64,000 nucleotides of DNA from contig NZ_UWOE01000001.1 of assembly GCF_900604355.1 (NCBI RefSeq), positions 1,178,001 through 1,242,000 on the forward strand, in the 5' to 3' direction. Source of the stretch: Luxibacter massiliensis. Lineage in GTDB: Bacteria > Bacillota > Clostridia > Lachnospirales > Lachnospiraceae. The position numbers and the translations under genes were made by a program. How positions within the stretch are numbered: position 1 is the stretch's first letter; each line of letters opens with the position of its first letter. Below are positions 53,575 through 62,514 of the stretch, piece after piece. Under the pieces are notes generated by a model. The model saw only the letters and a program-made list of their open reading frames with translations. It searched no databases and was not told the DNA's origin.

Positions 53575-55914
53575 TTATATATGAGTCAATATAAAGGAAC
53601 AGCATCCGGTGACCTCCACATTGCCAAGTCCGGCCGGCAGAAAGAAGCTGTCCCCCATTTTAAAGGAGCAGGCGTGGCCTGTATGTTCAGAAGCAATGAC
53701 TCCCTCCCCGGATAAAAATACGATGGAGATAAAAGAAGTCTCGTCTGCAGTCAGTGTAATCTTTTCCTCCACTGTATATTTCATGCATGCAAAATATTTG
53801 CAGCTTCCCAGTTTTTCAAATGTATAGCCGTCTTTAGAGACGATCTGGGGTTCTGCGTGGGAGGCGGGCAAGATGGCTTTCGTATCTGCCACATCCAGTG
53901 CCTTTTTAAGATGGAGTTCCCGGGGGCGGCCATACTTGTCTGTCCTCCCATAGTCGAACAGACGGTAGGTACAGTTTGAGTTTTGCTGGATTTCGCAAAT
54001 CAAAATCCCTGCGCCGATGGCATGTACTGTCCCGGCCCGGACGAAGAAAACATCTCCCTTGGACACAGGGACTTCATTTAAAATCTCCAGAAGCGTATTG
54101 TTTTCGATACGCCTCTGAATTTCATCCGCAGTGGCATCTTGCTTAAAACCAAAATAAAGGGAGGCATCTTTCTCACAGTCCAAGATATACCACATCTCAT
54201 TTTTTCCGTATTCATCCTCATTTTTCAGGGCATAGTCATCATCAGGATGGACTTGGACTGAGAGAGATTTCTGGGCGTCAATAAATTTAATGAGCAAAGG
54301 GAATTTTTCGAAAGACTTACACTTCCAGCCAAGTGCCTCATCCCCTACCATAGAAAGATAATCGCTGAAAAACATACCGCTGTACGGGCCCACCGCTATC
54401 ATGCTGTTGCCGTCCGGGTGGGCGGAAAGCTCCCAGCTTTCTGCGATAATATCATAATCGCAGTTCTTGCCGAAATCATCCCTCAGCCTGGTGCCTCCCC
54501 ACAGGTAGTCCTGGAAAGCAGGCTCCAGTTTGATAATGTCATAATTATGCATCTGAGATTTTGAGGCGCCCCCAAGGCTCTCGATATCTGTCTCGGCCAG
54601 GAATTCTCCTACGGATGTCTCGATGATAATCAGGTTTTCACTGCCTGGATTGCTAATCTGGTGCAGGGTGCCTATTGGCACATCAATGGAATCATTGGGG
54701 GCATAGATTTTTTGGGAGCCTTCCAGTGTAATGGCTGCCGTGCCTTCCACCACGGCCCAGTGCTCGCTCCGGTGGTTGTGCCTGTGCATGGTCAGGGACT
54801 TGCCGGGGAATACGGTGACCTTTTTCACTTTATAATGGGCGGAACTTTTCAGCACCTCATAGGTTCCCCAGGAACGGTAGAGAAGTACATTATCCTCAAA
54901 ATAGGACTTGTACTTTTCATCATTCTCCCGGATCACTTGTTTGATTTTAAATGCAGAGCCTTTTTGGGAAATATAGGTGGCATCCGCTGTATTGACAATA
55001 ATAGCGTCATTTACTTCATTGGTGACCACGAGCCGTCCGGGCACCTGGTTGATAACCGTCGTATTATGGCTGTTGTTCTGGATGACGTTCTGCAGGGAAT
55101 CATCGGGGACAATGGAACAGAGCGCCTCCAGCTCGTTCATATAGTGCCATTCAAAGCTGGATTTGATGACTTTCAGGCCTGAAGCAATTTCCATAAAGCT
55201 GTACTCAATATTTAACGCAGGAATCTCGGACATCAGGTCTGAGGGCAGGAGGACCTCATACCCCTTACGGATAATTTTCTTCTTATTATGATAACAAATT
55301 TGATAAAAATCGGGGTTACATATACTTAACTGATGGAGAAAATCGCCCACATGGAACAAATACAGTCCTGTGTTCCAGAGATATTCCTGGCTGCCAACAT
55401 ATTTTTGTGCTGTTTCAAGGTCCGGCTTTTCGTGAAAGGATAAGACGTCCGTCCCGCTGTGGCGGATGTATCCATAGCCGGTATGGGCGGCAGTGGGAGG
55501 CAGGCCAAAAGTAACCACATGCCCATCCCGTGAGAGTTTCTGGGCCTCAAGAATGGACGTACGGTAGCTGGCGCCGCTGTCGATGATATGGTCAGCGGGA
55601 ACAACCAGAAGCTGCTCGGATGGGTTGAGGATCATACTGGCCAGTACAACAGAGGCTGATGTCTTGCGCGGCTCTTCCTCAAACACACAGCGGTATTTCA
55701 ACCCCTGGAACATCCTGAGCTGTCCTTCCACAATAAAATTATATTTTTGCTGTGTGACTATAATAAATTCATCACAAAAGGGCATATTCCTTACTATAGT
55801 CTCCTGAAATAGAGAGTGGTTGTTGATTATATTTATGAACTGTTTTGGATAATTATTGCGTGATAAGGGCCAGAGGCGGTTTCCGCTTCCCCCGGCCAGA
55901 ATTAAACATTTCAT
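53575..55914 (-). CDS. mannose-1-phosphate guanylyltransferase / cupin / type I mannose-6-phosphate isomerase fusion
   Basis: A 779-residue fusion. Residues 1-330 are a GDP-mannose pyrophosphorylase (LAGGSGNRLWPLSR, PKQF, FHEKPDLETA). Residues about 345-445 are the type II cupin of bifunctional ManC proteins (MHRHNHRSEHWAVVEGTA, RSWGTYEVL). From about 460 a second isomerase of the ManA type I family follows, with zinc ligands in VQVHPDDDYA, NEMWYIL and GTVHAIGAG. The protein could convert fructose-6-phosphate to mannose-6-phosphate and make GDP-mannose; the mutase step would come from elsewhere. It has a clear minus-strand promoter (55949-55977) and stands alone between converging and divergent plus-strand units. 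Confidence 0.9.
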   Translation of the reverse strand: MKCLILAGGSGNRLWPLSRNNYPKQFINIINNHSLFQETIVRNMPFCDEFIIVTQQKYNFIVEGQLRMFQGLKYRCVFEEEPRKTSASVVLASMILNPSEQLLVVPADHIIDSGASYRTSILEAQKLSRDGHVVTFGLPPTAAHTGYGYIRHSGTDVLSFHEKPDLETAQKYVGSQEYLWNTGLYLFHVGDFLHQLSICNPDFYQICYHNKKKIIRKGYEVLLPSDLMSEIPALNIEYSFMEIASGLKVIKSSFEWHYMNELEALCSIVPDDSLQNVIQNNSHNTTVINQVPGRLVVTNEVNDAIIVNTADATYISQKGSAFKIKQVIRENDEKYKSYFEDNVLLYRSWGTYEVLKSSAHYKVKKVTVFPGKSLTMHRHNHRSEHWAVVEGTAAITLEGSQKIYAPNDSIDVPIGTLHQISNPGSENLIIIETSVGEFLAETDIESLGGASKSQMHNYDIIKLEPAFQDYLWGGTRLRDDFGKNCDYDIIAESWELSAHPDGNSMIAVGPYSGMFFSDYLSMVGDEALGWKCKSFEKFPLLIKFIDAQKSLSVQVHPDDDYALKNEDEYGKNEMWYILDCEKDASLYFGFKQDATADEIQRRIENNTLLEILNEVPVSKGDVFFVRAGTVHAIGAGILICEIQQNSNCTYRLFDYGRTDKYGRPRELHLKKALDVADTKAILPASHAEPQIVSKDGYTFEKLGSCKYFACMKYTVEEKITLTADETSFISIVFLSGEGVIASEHTGHACSFKMGDSFFLPAGLGNVEVTGCCSFILTHI

Positions 55915-55948
55915 GGCTGTGTCCTCCTTAGGCTAAGAATTCCATAAT

Positions 55949-55977
55949 ATTGTAGTCTATTTGGGTATTGGTGTCAA
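55949..55977 (-). promoter_or_regulatory. promoter of the ManC-ManA fusion gene
   Basis: Minus-strand TTGACA (55977-55972) and TACAAT (55954-55949) with 17-base spacing lie about 35 bases upstream of the start codon; a very good match to consensus. Confidence 0.75.
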
Positions 55978-56011
55978 TGAGGGTGCCTGCAGGGAGGGCG
56001 GCTGTATAGGC

Positions 56012-56040
56012 CTTACAGGGGAAAAATATGGCGTTATAAT
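56012..56040 (+). promoter_or_regulatory. upstream promoter of rfbBACD
   Basis: CTTACA (56012-56017) and TATAAT (56035-56040) are spaced by 17 bases; the -10 is perfect, the -35 partial. Confidence 0.45.
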
Positions 56041-56052
56041 ATGAGGTAGCCA

Positions 56053-56081
56053 TTGCATAGCCGATGGTTGGATGTTATAAT
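56053..56081 (+). promoter_or_regulatory. main promoter of rfbBACD
   Basis: TTGCAT (56053-56058) and a perfect TATAAT (56076-56081), 17-base spacing, 29 bases before the rfbB ATG. Confidence 0.7.
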
Positions 56082-56109
56082 ACTAAAAGTTGATAAACGG
56101 AGGTAAAGT

Positions 56110-57210
56110 ATGAGAACATATTTAGTTACAGGCGGGGCAGGGTTCATAGGTTCCAATTACATACATTATATGTTTGGCAAGTATGGGGATTCTATACGTA
56201 TAATTAATATAGATAAATTGACATACGCAGGGAATCTGGAGAACTTAAGGAGCGTGGAAGGCAGAAGCAATTATACATTTATTAAGGCAGATATTTGTGA
56301 TGCCCATGCCGTAGGGCGGATTTTTGAGGAGAACGATATCGACAGGGTTGTCCACTTTGCGGCGGAAAGCCATGTGGACAGGAGTATTCGGGATCCCGAA
56401 GTATTTGTTAAGACAAACGTCCTTGGAACCCTTGTCATGCTCAATGCTGCAAAGGCAGCGTGGGAGCTGGAGGACGGGACATTTATCCCAGGCAAAAAGT
56501 TCCTCCACGTATCCACGGATGAAGTGTATGGCTCACTGGAGAAGGAGGGGGAATATTTTTATGAGACTACGCCTTATGATCCCCACAGTCCTTATTCTGC
56601 CAGCAAGGCATCCTCAGATATGCTTGTAAAGTCCTATATGGACACATACAAGTTCCCTGCCAATATTACAAACTGCAGTAATAATTACGGCCCCTATCAA
56701 TTTCCGGAAAAGTTGATACCTTTGATTATCAACAATGCGCTGCAGGGCAGAAGCCTGCCTGTCTACGGCGACGGCAGGAATGTGAGGGACTGGCTCTATG
56801 TAGAGGACCATGCAAAGGCCATTGACATGGTGCAGGAAAAAGGCCGCCTTTTTGAGACATATAATATCGGTGGGCACAATGAGAGAGAGAATATACAGAT
56901 TGTAAAGACCATATTGAAAACACTTCAGGAAATGCTGGATGAGAAGGATCCGCGGAGGAAGAAGGTCAGTGAGGACCTGATTACGTATGTGGAGGACAGG
57001 AAGGGGCATGACAGGAGATATGCCATTGCCCCAGACAAGATAAAGAGTGAGGTGGGCTGGGAGCCAGATACAAAATTCGAGGATGGGATCAGGCTTACGA
57101 TCCAATGGTTTTTTGAAAATGAAGAATGGATGGCAAATGTGACAAGCGGCGATTATACAAAATATTACGAAGAGATGTACCATGATAAGCAGGAAGTCAG
57201 CCGCAGTTAA
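56110..57210 (+). CDS. rfbB: dTDP-glucose 4,6-dehydratase
   Basis: Second enzyme of dTDP-L-rhamnose synthesis: makes dTDP-4-dehydro-6-deoxyglucose. The 366-residue SDR protein has TGGAGFIGSNYIHYM, the catalytic STDEVYGSL and the YSASKAS Tyr-x3-Lys motif. The ATG has GGAGG 6 bases upstream and two upstream promoters. rfbA follows after 50 bases; the order is rfbB-A-C-D. Confidence 0.96.
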   Translation: MRTYLVTGGAGFIGSNYIHYMFGKYGDSIRIINIDKLTYAGNLENLRSVEGRSNYTFIKADICDAHAVGRIFEENDIDRVVHFAAESHVDRSIRDPEVFVKTNVLGTLVMLNAAKAAWELEDGTFIPGKKFLHVSTDEVYGSLEKEGEYFYETTPYDPHSPYSASKASSDMLVKSYMDTYKFPANITNCSNNYGPYQFPEKLIPLIINNALQGRSLPVYGDGRNVRDWLYVEDHAKAIDMVQEKGRLFETYNIGGHNERENIQIVKTILKTLQEMLDEKDPRRKKVSEDLITYVEDRKGHDRRYAIAPDKIKSEVGWEPDTKFEDGIRLTIQWFFENEEWMANVTSGDYTKYYEEMYHDKQEVSRS

Positions 57211-57260
57211 TACAGGCCATGCCTATCTTAAATTCTGATGGAACAGGAGGCAGGACAACT

Positions 57261-58130
57261 ATGAAAGGGATTATACTGGCCGGCGGTTCAGGGACCAGGC
57301 TGTACCCGCTGACAAAGGCAGTATCAAAACAAATAATGCCAGTTTATGATAAACCGATGATCTACTATCCACTGTCTACATTAATGCTGGCCGGGATACG
57401 TGAGGTACTGATTATTTCCACTCCCCGGGATCTCCCGGTATTCAGGGAACTTTTGGGGAGCGGGGAGAGCCTGGGCATGGAATTTAGCTACGCCATCCAG
57501 GAGGAACCTAAGGGACTGGCTGAGGCATTTATCATTGGTGAACAATTTATAGGCAGTGATCAGGTGGCCCTGGTGCTGGGCGATAATATTTTCTATGGAC
57601 AGAGCTTTTCCAGAGTGCTCCAGCATGCCGCTGCCCAGGAGAAGGGCGCTACAATTTTCGGATACTATGTGAAAGACCCAAGGGAATATGGGGTTGTAGA
57701 GTTTAATGGGGAAGGCGTGGCTTTGTCTATCGAGGAGAAGCCGGAGCATCCAAAATCTAAATATGCTGTGCCTGGACTGTATTTCTATGACAATGACGTA
57801 GTTTCTATAGCAAAGCAGATAAAACCGTCCAAGAGAGGGGAACTGGAGATTACGTCAGTAAACATGGAATACTTAAACAGGGGGACCCTGAAGGTGGAGA
57901 CTCTCGGGAGAGGGTTTGCATGGCTGGACACAGGGAACCATGATATGCTTCTGGCGGCCGCAGATTTTGTGGCGGCAGTCCAGAAAAGGCAGGGCATGTA
58001 TATTTCCTGTATAGAAGAGATTGCGTACAAGAAAGGCTTTATAAGCAAAGAACAGCTGATCAGGCTGGCCGAACCTCTGATGAAGATCGAATATGGAAAA
58101 TATTTGATGGATGTAGCGGAAGGACTTTAG
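57261..58130 (+). CDS. rfbA: glucose-1-phosphate thymidylyltransferase
   Basis: First enzyme of the dTDP-L-rhamnose pathway: joins glucose-1-phosphate and dTTP. The 289 residues begin MKGIILAGGSGTRLYPLTKA, with SKQIMPVYDKPMIYYPLS, LVLGDNIFYG and the substrate motif VEFNGEGVALSIEEKP. The ATG at 57261 has AGGAGG about 10 bases upstream; the frame opens earlier but the extra N-terminus is not family-like. Confidence 0.96.
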   Translation: MKGIILAGGSGTRLYPLTKAVSKQIMPVYDKPMIYYPLSTLMLAGIREVLIISTPRDLPVFRELLGSGESLGMEFSYAIQEEPKGLAEAFIIGEQFIGSDQVALVLGDNIFYGQSFSRVLQHAAAQEKGATIFGYYVKDPREYGVVEFNGEGVALSIEEKPEHPKSKYAVPGLYFYDNDVVSIAKQIKPSKRGELEITSVNMEYLNRGTLKVETLGRGFAWLDTGNHDMLLAAADFVAAVQKRQGMYISCIEEIAYKKGFISKEQLIRLAEPLMKIEYGKYLMDVAEGL

Positions 58131-58149
58131 GCAGATTGGAGGATTAAAT

Positions 58150-58704
58150 TTGGGGAAAATTAATGTGACAGCATGTGGGATTGAAGGGCCCAAGGTAATT
58201 GAGCCGGCCGTGTTCGGCGATAAAAGGGGTTACTTTATGGAAACCTATAATTACAGGGATTTTCAGGAGGCAGGTATTTCTGTGGAATTTGTCCAGGATA
58301 ACCAGTCAAGTTCCGGGAGAGGGGTGCTCAGGGGCCTCCATTTCCAGAAGAACCATCCCCAGGATAAGATAGTCAGAGTGATCAGGGGCGAGGTGTTTGA
58401 CGTGGCTGTGGATATAAGGCCGGAGTCAGACACATTTGGAAAGTGGTTTGGCGTAATTTTGTCAGAGGAAAATAAAAAACAATTATTTATACCAAAAGGG
58501 TTTGCCCATGGCTTTTTGGTGCTGTCTGATATAGCCGAGTTTGCATATAAATGTTCTGATTTTTACCATCCTGAAGATGAAGGGGGACTGATCTGGAATG
58601 ATCCTGACATCGGGATAGAGTGGCCCCTTAAAGAAGGAGTGGAACTAAATATATCGGAGAAAGACCAAGGCTGGGGGGGACTGAAAGACTACATAGCGCG
58701 ATAG
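58150..58704 (+). CDS. rfbC: dTDP-4-dehydrorhamnose 3,5-epimerase
   Basis: Third step of dTDP-L-rhamnose synthesis. The 184-residue cupin-type epimerase shows EPAVFGDKRGYFMETYN, FVQDNQSSSGRGVLRGLHFQ with the catalytic histidine, and PKGFAHGFLVLSD. It appears to start at TTG 58150, 6 bases after GGAGGA; no ATG lies near. It is separated from rfbA by 19 bases and from rfbD by 18. Confidence 0.95.
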   Translation: MGKINVTACGIEGPKVIEPAVFGDKRGYFMETYNYRDFQEAGISVEFVQDNQSSSGRGVLRGLHFQKNHPQDKIVRVIRGEVFDVAVDIRPESDTFGKWFGVILSEENKKQLFIPKGFAHGFLVLSDIAEFAYKCSDFYHPEDEGGLIWNDPDIGIEWPLKEGVELNISEKDQGWGGLKDYIAR

Positions 58705-58722
58705 GGAATCGGAGGTGGAAGT

Positions 58723-59583
58723 ATGAGGCTTTTAGTAACCGGGGTAAGCGGCCAGCTGGGGTATGATGTGGTCAGGGAGCTGGATCAGCGGGGCCATGAT
58801 GTGATTGGCGTTGACAGGTCCAAGATGGATATTACGGACCGGGAGAATGTCAGGGATGTCATCCGCAGTGCAGGTGCAGAATGTGTCATACACTGTGCAG
58901 CCTATACGGCTGTAGATGCCGCAGAGGATCACCGGGAGGACTGCTACAATGTCAATGTCAATGGCACGGAATATATAGTGGATGTATGCAGGGAACTGGA
59001 TCTGTCTATGGTCTATATAAGTACGGATTATGTGTTTGACGGGAAGGGTGATAGGCCCTGGGAGCCAGACGACAAAAGGGAGCCGATCAATTATTACGGC
59101 CAGACAAAGTACCAGGGTGAACGCCTTGTTACAGAGCGCCTGGATAAGTATTTTATCATCAGGACAGCGTGGGTATTTGGCTTAAATGGTAAAAATTTTG
59201 TCAGGACGATGTTAAAGCTGGGAAGAGAAAGAAAGCAGATAACAGTGGTAGATGACCAGACAGGATCTCCTACGTACACTTACGACCTGGCCAGGCTTAT
59301 TGCGGATCTGGCAGTGACCCATAAGTATGGCGTCTATCATGCCACGAATGAAGGCTACTGCACATGGTACCAATTTGCACTTGAGATTTTTAAACAAGCA
59401 GAGATTAAAGTGGAAGTCCTTCCCGTCACAAGCGATGTATTTCCCTCAAAGGCCAAAAGGCCGGCAAACAGCCGTCTGAGCAAGGACAAATTGGAGGAAA
59501 AAGGATTCTTAAGGCTGCCCCCATGGCAGGATGCCCTGGGGCGTTACCTGCAGTCGCTGAAGGAGGCGAATCTGGCAGATTAA
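58723..59583 (+). CDS. rfbD: dTDP-4-dehydrorhamnose reductase
   Basis: Final step, giving dTDP-L-rhamnose. The 286-residue SDR enzyme has VTGVSGQLGYDVVRELD, CAAYTAVDAAE, STDYVFDGKG and the catalytic YYGQTKYQGE. A GGAGGTGG ribosome binding site precedes the ATG. A strong symmetrical terminator follows at 59702, ending the rfb operon. Confidence 0.96.
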   Translation: MRLLVTGVSGQLGYDVVRELDQRGHDVIGVDRSKMDITDRENVRDVIRSAGAECVIHCAAYTAVDAAEDHREDCYNVNVNGTEYIVDVCRELDLSMVYISTDYVFDGKGDRPWEPDDKREPINYYGQTKYQGERLVTERLDKYFIIRTAWVFGLNGKNFVRTMLKLGRERKQITVVDDQTGSPTYTYDLARLIADLAVTHKYGVYHATNEGYCTWYQFALEIFKQAEIKVEVLPVTSDVFPSKAKRPANSRLSKDKLEEKGFLRLPPWQDALGRYLQSLKEANLAD

Positions 59584-59701
59584 TTCCAATGCCGTTGGAA
59601 TGGGCAGAGAGGAAGCCGGCGGGGTACGTGTACGGAATGATATGCGGCTAAGGTCCATTTGCCGCTGTGAATACCTGGCAGGCTGCTGCTGGCAGACATA
59701 G

Positions 59702-59753
59702 AAACACCCCTGATAAAAGACAGAGCAGAGGCTCTCTTTTATCAGGGGTGTTT
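59702..59753. terminator. bidirectional terminator between rfbD and the GT2 gene
   Basis: AAACACCCCTGATAAAAGA (59702-59720) pairs with the sequence at 59735-59753 (TCTTTTATCAGGGGTGTTT); a smaller AGAGC/GCTCT stem sits in the loop. It serves the converging rfb operon and the minus-strand GT2. Confidence 0.85.
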
Positions 59754-59756
59754 CAT

Positions 59757-60734
59757 TTATCTGCCAGTAAGGCGGCAGAGATATATTTTAATATAGGAAA
59801 AAGTATTGAGGATTAAACGTGCTTCGATTTTAATATAATTCCCCATATGTGAGCACTTAAAAGGTACTTTCCTGCATTTGGGAAAAGTGGACAGGCCTTC
59901 TGCCAGTCCCCGCAGGTAATCCCTGCCGAACCCTTTACTTATGAAAAACACTGCTTTGATGATATGTCCTGCAAGGATGGGCAGTGCATTGATGATAAGG
60001 AAAGGGGCAGGCATATTTTTGTAGTTCAAATATACAGAATTACGTGCGGAAAGCTTTACTTTAAAAGAATTATATTTGGAACCGCTTGTACCACTTCCTA
60101 CATGGCGGACAAGTGCGCCGGGGCAGAAAATATTGCGGTACCCATATATCTGTGCACGGTATCCGATGTCGATATCCTCCAGGTAGGCAAAATGGTGTTC
60201 ATCAAACAGGCCGATTTCCTGGAAAACACTCCGCCTGTAAATGGCAGCCCCTGCACATGCAGTGAATATCCTGTCGGAGACAGTATATTTGGACACAGGC
60301 TGTCCGTTTCCGCGGCAGATTCCCCATCCAAGCACTGTGTACAAGTCGCCAGTGCTGTCTATAAGTTCAGGGTGGTACATCTGTATCATCTTACTGCTCA
60401 CAGAAAATATATCCGGGGCGGATTCAATGGCACGCACCATCTGGGACACATAATCTTTATCAGCGGCCGTATCGTTATTTAGCAGAATTACATAGGGGGT
60501 GCGGGCATATTCTATGCCTGCGTTGACAGCCTTACTGAAGCCGTAGTTTTTGTCCAGCGGAAGAAGATGTGCTTCTGGATAATTGGCCCGGAGAAATTCG
60601 AGGCTCCCATCGGAAGAGGCGTTATCCACGATAACGATCTGGAAATCCCTGTATGTTTGGTTACGCAGGGAGTCCAGGCAGGCAGCCATAAAATGCCGGC
60701 CATTGTAATTCGGAATAATTATTGTAACTTTCAT
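59757..60734 (-). CDS. GT2 glycosyltransferase, rhamnosyltransferase-like
   Basis: A 325-residue GT-A enzyme. The N-terminus VTIIIPNYNGRHFMAACLDS, the donor-site acidic motif LLNNDTAADKDY and the acceptor-side AYLEDIDIGYRAQIYGY are those of WbbL-type rhamnosyltransferases. Adjacency to rfbBACD makes dTDP-L-rhamnose a reasonable donor, but this is inference. The C-terminal 90 residues carry one hydrophobic stretch (PAPFLIINALPILAGHIIKA). The start has GAGGAAC upstream. It is a single minus-strand gene between two plus-strand units. Confidence 0.85.
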   Translation of the reverse strand: MKVTIIIPNYNGRHFMAACLDSLRNQTYRDFQIVIVDNASSDGSLEFLRANYPEAHLLPLDKNYGFSKAVNAGIEYARTPYVILLNNDTAADKDYVSQMVRAIESAPDIFSVSSKMIQMYHPELIDSTGDLYTVLGWGICRGNGQPVSKYTVSDRIFTACAGAAIYRRSVFQEIGLFDEHHFAYLEDIDIGYRAQIYGYRNIFCPGALVRHVGSGTSGSKYNSFKVKLSARNSVYLNYKNMPAPFLIINALPILAGHIIKAVFFISKGFGRDYLRGLAEGLSTFPKCRKVPFKCSHMGNYIKIEARLILNTFSYIKIYLCRLTGR

Positions 60735-61079
60735 AAGTTCCTCATTTCTTTTTCACTTTCCATACCCTCAGTGCATGGCGGCCAAACCGAAACATCAGCG
60801 TCCCTGCACACTGAGGGTATTATAGCAGAGGACCGGCAGTTTGCAAAGGGTTTCTTAAAATATTACAAAAATATTAAGCTGATGTTAAGGGAATCGCAGA
60901 TTAGTGCTTGTTCTTTTATGGAAATTATTGTATCATATAACAGATAATGTACAATAATACTAATATTATCTGTAAATTTACCTATGTCCCAGGGCCCCGG
61001 ACCTATGCCTAGGCAGAACGAAAGCCGGGGTATTTCAGGGGTGTGGCCTTGGCAAAAAAGTTAAAGTAAGGTGGAATTG
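60735..61079. other. divergent intergenic region between GT2 and priming transferase genes
   Basis: No gene is visible. ATACCCTCAGTGCA (60762-60775) and TGCACACTGAGGGTAT (60805-60820) form an inverted repeat with a 29-base loop, in the leader of the minus-strand GT2. A second inverted repeat, ACAGATAAT (60940-60948) and ATTATCTGT (60965-60973), lies just downstream of a plausible plus-strand promoter. The GC-rich stretch 60985-61060 holds nothing I recognise. Confidence 0.5.
60908..60936 (+). promoter_or_regulatory. possible promoter of the priming transferase gene
   Basis: TTGTTC (60908-60913) and TATCAT (60931-60936) with 17-base spacing, followed at once by the ACAGATAAT inverted repeat, which could be an operator. 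The leader to the ATG would be about 135 bases. Confidence 0.4.
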
Positions 61080-62483
61080 ATGATCAAAGATAATCAGAAG
61101 TATTTTAACCGGCTGCATGTAGTGATAGATGGTTTTATCATCATTATTTCCTATGCACTGTCCTGGTTTTTAAGATTCAAAAGCGGATTGTTTATAATTG
61201 ACGCATGGTATCTTCCCATTGAAATTTATATGGGCGCCCTGATTTTTATTGTGCCCGGCTATCTGATACTGTATGGCTCATTCCAGCTTTATACGCCTAA
61301 AAGGGTACAGGGCAGGCGGCTGGAAGCGTGGCATATTATACAGGCCAATACAATAGGGCTGCTCTGCTTTATTCTTATATTGTACCTGACAAAAGAACCA
61401 AACTTCTCCAGGAAGATGATTTTTATTTTCTTTGCGGTAAATATTTTCCTGGAAGTATTGGTGAGAAACCTGATCAGGTATTTCCTGAGAAATATCAGGA
61501 GAAACGGGTATAACCAAAAACATATGCTTCTGGTAGGGTACAGCCGGGCCGCAGAAAAGTATATTGACCGGATTATATCAAATCCCGAGTGGGGATACTC
61601 CGTGCGTGGGATTCTGGATGACCATCAGCCCAGGGGCATGGAATACCGTGGGATTAAGGTGATCGGGAGTATTGACAACCTGTTGATTATACTGCCCCAA
61701 AACAGAGTGGATGAGATTGCAATCACACTGGGGATTGACGAGTACCACAAGCTGGAATATATCGTGAATATGTGTGAAAAATCAGGAGTGCATACTAAAT
61801 TTATTCCTGACTATAATAATATTATTCCTACCAGGCCTTACACGGAAGATTTGTTAGGCCTTCCAGTTATAAATATCAGGCACGTGCCCTTGACCAACAC
61901 TTCCAACAGATTAATGAAAAGGGCAGTGGATATATTTGGGTCTATCGTGGCATTGATTTTGTTCTCTCCTGCCATGCTTATCACAGCAGCAGCTATTAAG
62001 ATCACATCCCCCGGCCCGCTGATTTTCAAACAGGAACGTGTGGGGCTGGGGAATAAATCATTTGCGATGTATAAGTTCCGCTCAATGGTTGTACAGGACA
62101 ATGAGACAGAAAAAAGAAGGTGGACAACCAAGGATGACCCCAGGGTGACCCGGGTAGGAAAGTTTATACGCAGGACAAGCATTGATGAGCTGCCGCAGCT
62201 TTTTAATGTACTGAAAGGCAACATGAGCCTGGTAGGCCCCAGGCCTGAGAGGCCGCTGTTTGTAGAGAAATTTAAAGAAGAGATACCAAGGTATATGGTA
62301 AAACACCAGGTCAGGCCGGGCCTGACAGGATGGGCGCAGGTGAACGGCTACCGGGGGGATACTTCGATAAAGAAAAGAATTGAATATGACTTGTATTATA
62401 TTGAGAACTGGACATTGGGGTTTGACTTTAAGATTCTTTTTTTAACATTCTTTAAAGGGTTTGTAAACAAAAATGCATATTAA
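61080..62483 (+). CDS. undecaprenyl-phosphate sugar phosphotransferase (priming glycosylphosphotransferase)
   Basis: Starts glycan repeat units by moving a sugar phosphate from a UDP-sugar to undecaprenyl phosphate. The 467-residue protein has four N-terminal spans (about 15-130), a CoA-binding-3-type Rossmann domain (about 140-270) and a C-terminal Bac_transf catalytic domain: KRAVDIFGSIVALILFSPAM, MYKFRSMV, RRTSIDELPQLFNVLKGNMS, SLVGPRPE and RPGLTGWAQVNGYRG. I take ATG 61080, six bases after AAGGTGG, over GTG 61071. The architecture is WcaJ/WbaP-like; the sugar may be glucose or galactose. The LCP gene follows after 31 bases. Confidence 0.93.
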   Translation: MIKDNQKYFNRLHVVIDGFIIIISYALSWFLRFKSGLFIIDAWYLPIEIYMGALIFIVPGYLILYGSFQLYTPKRVQGRRLEAWHIIQANTIGLLCFILILYLTKEPNFSRKMIFIFFAVNIFLEVLVRNLIRYFLRNIRRNGYNQKHMLLVGYSRAAEKYIDRIISNPEWGYSVRGILDDHQPRGMEYRGIKVIGSIDNLLIILPQNRVDEIAITLGIDEYHKLEYIVNMCEKSGVHTKFIPDYNNIIPTRPYTEDLLGLPVINIRHVPLTNTSNRLMKRAVDIFGSIVALILFSPAMLITAAAIKITSPGPLIFKQERVGLGNKSFAMYKFRSMVVQDNETEKRRWTTKDDPRVTRVGKFIRRTSIDELPQLFNVLKGNMSLVGPRPERPLFVEKFKEEIPRYMVKHQVRPGLTGWAQVNGYRGDTSIKKRIEYDLYYIENWTLGFDFKILFLTFFKGFVNKNAY

Positions 62484-62514
62484 AGTTTTCAAAAAGAAAT
62501 AAGGGGATTTCATC

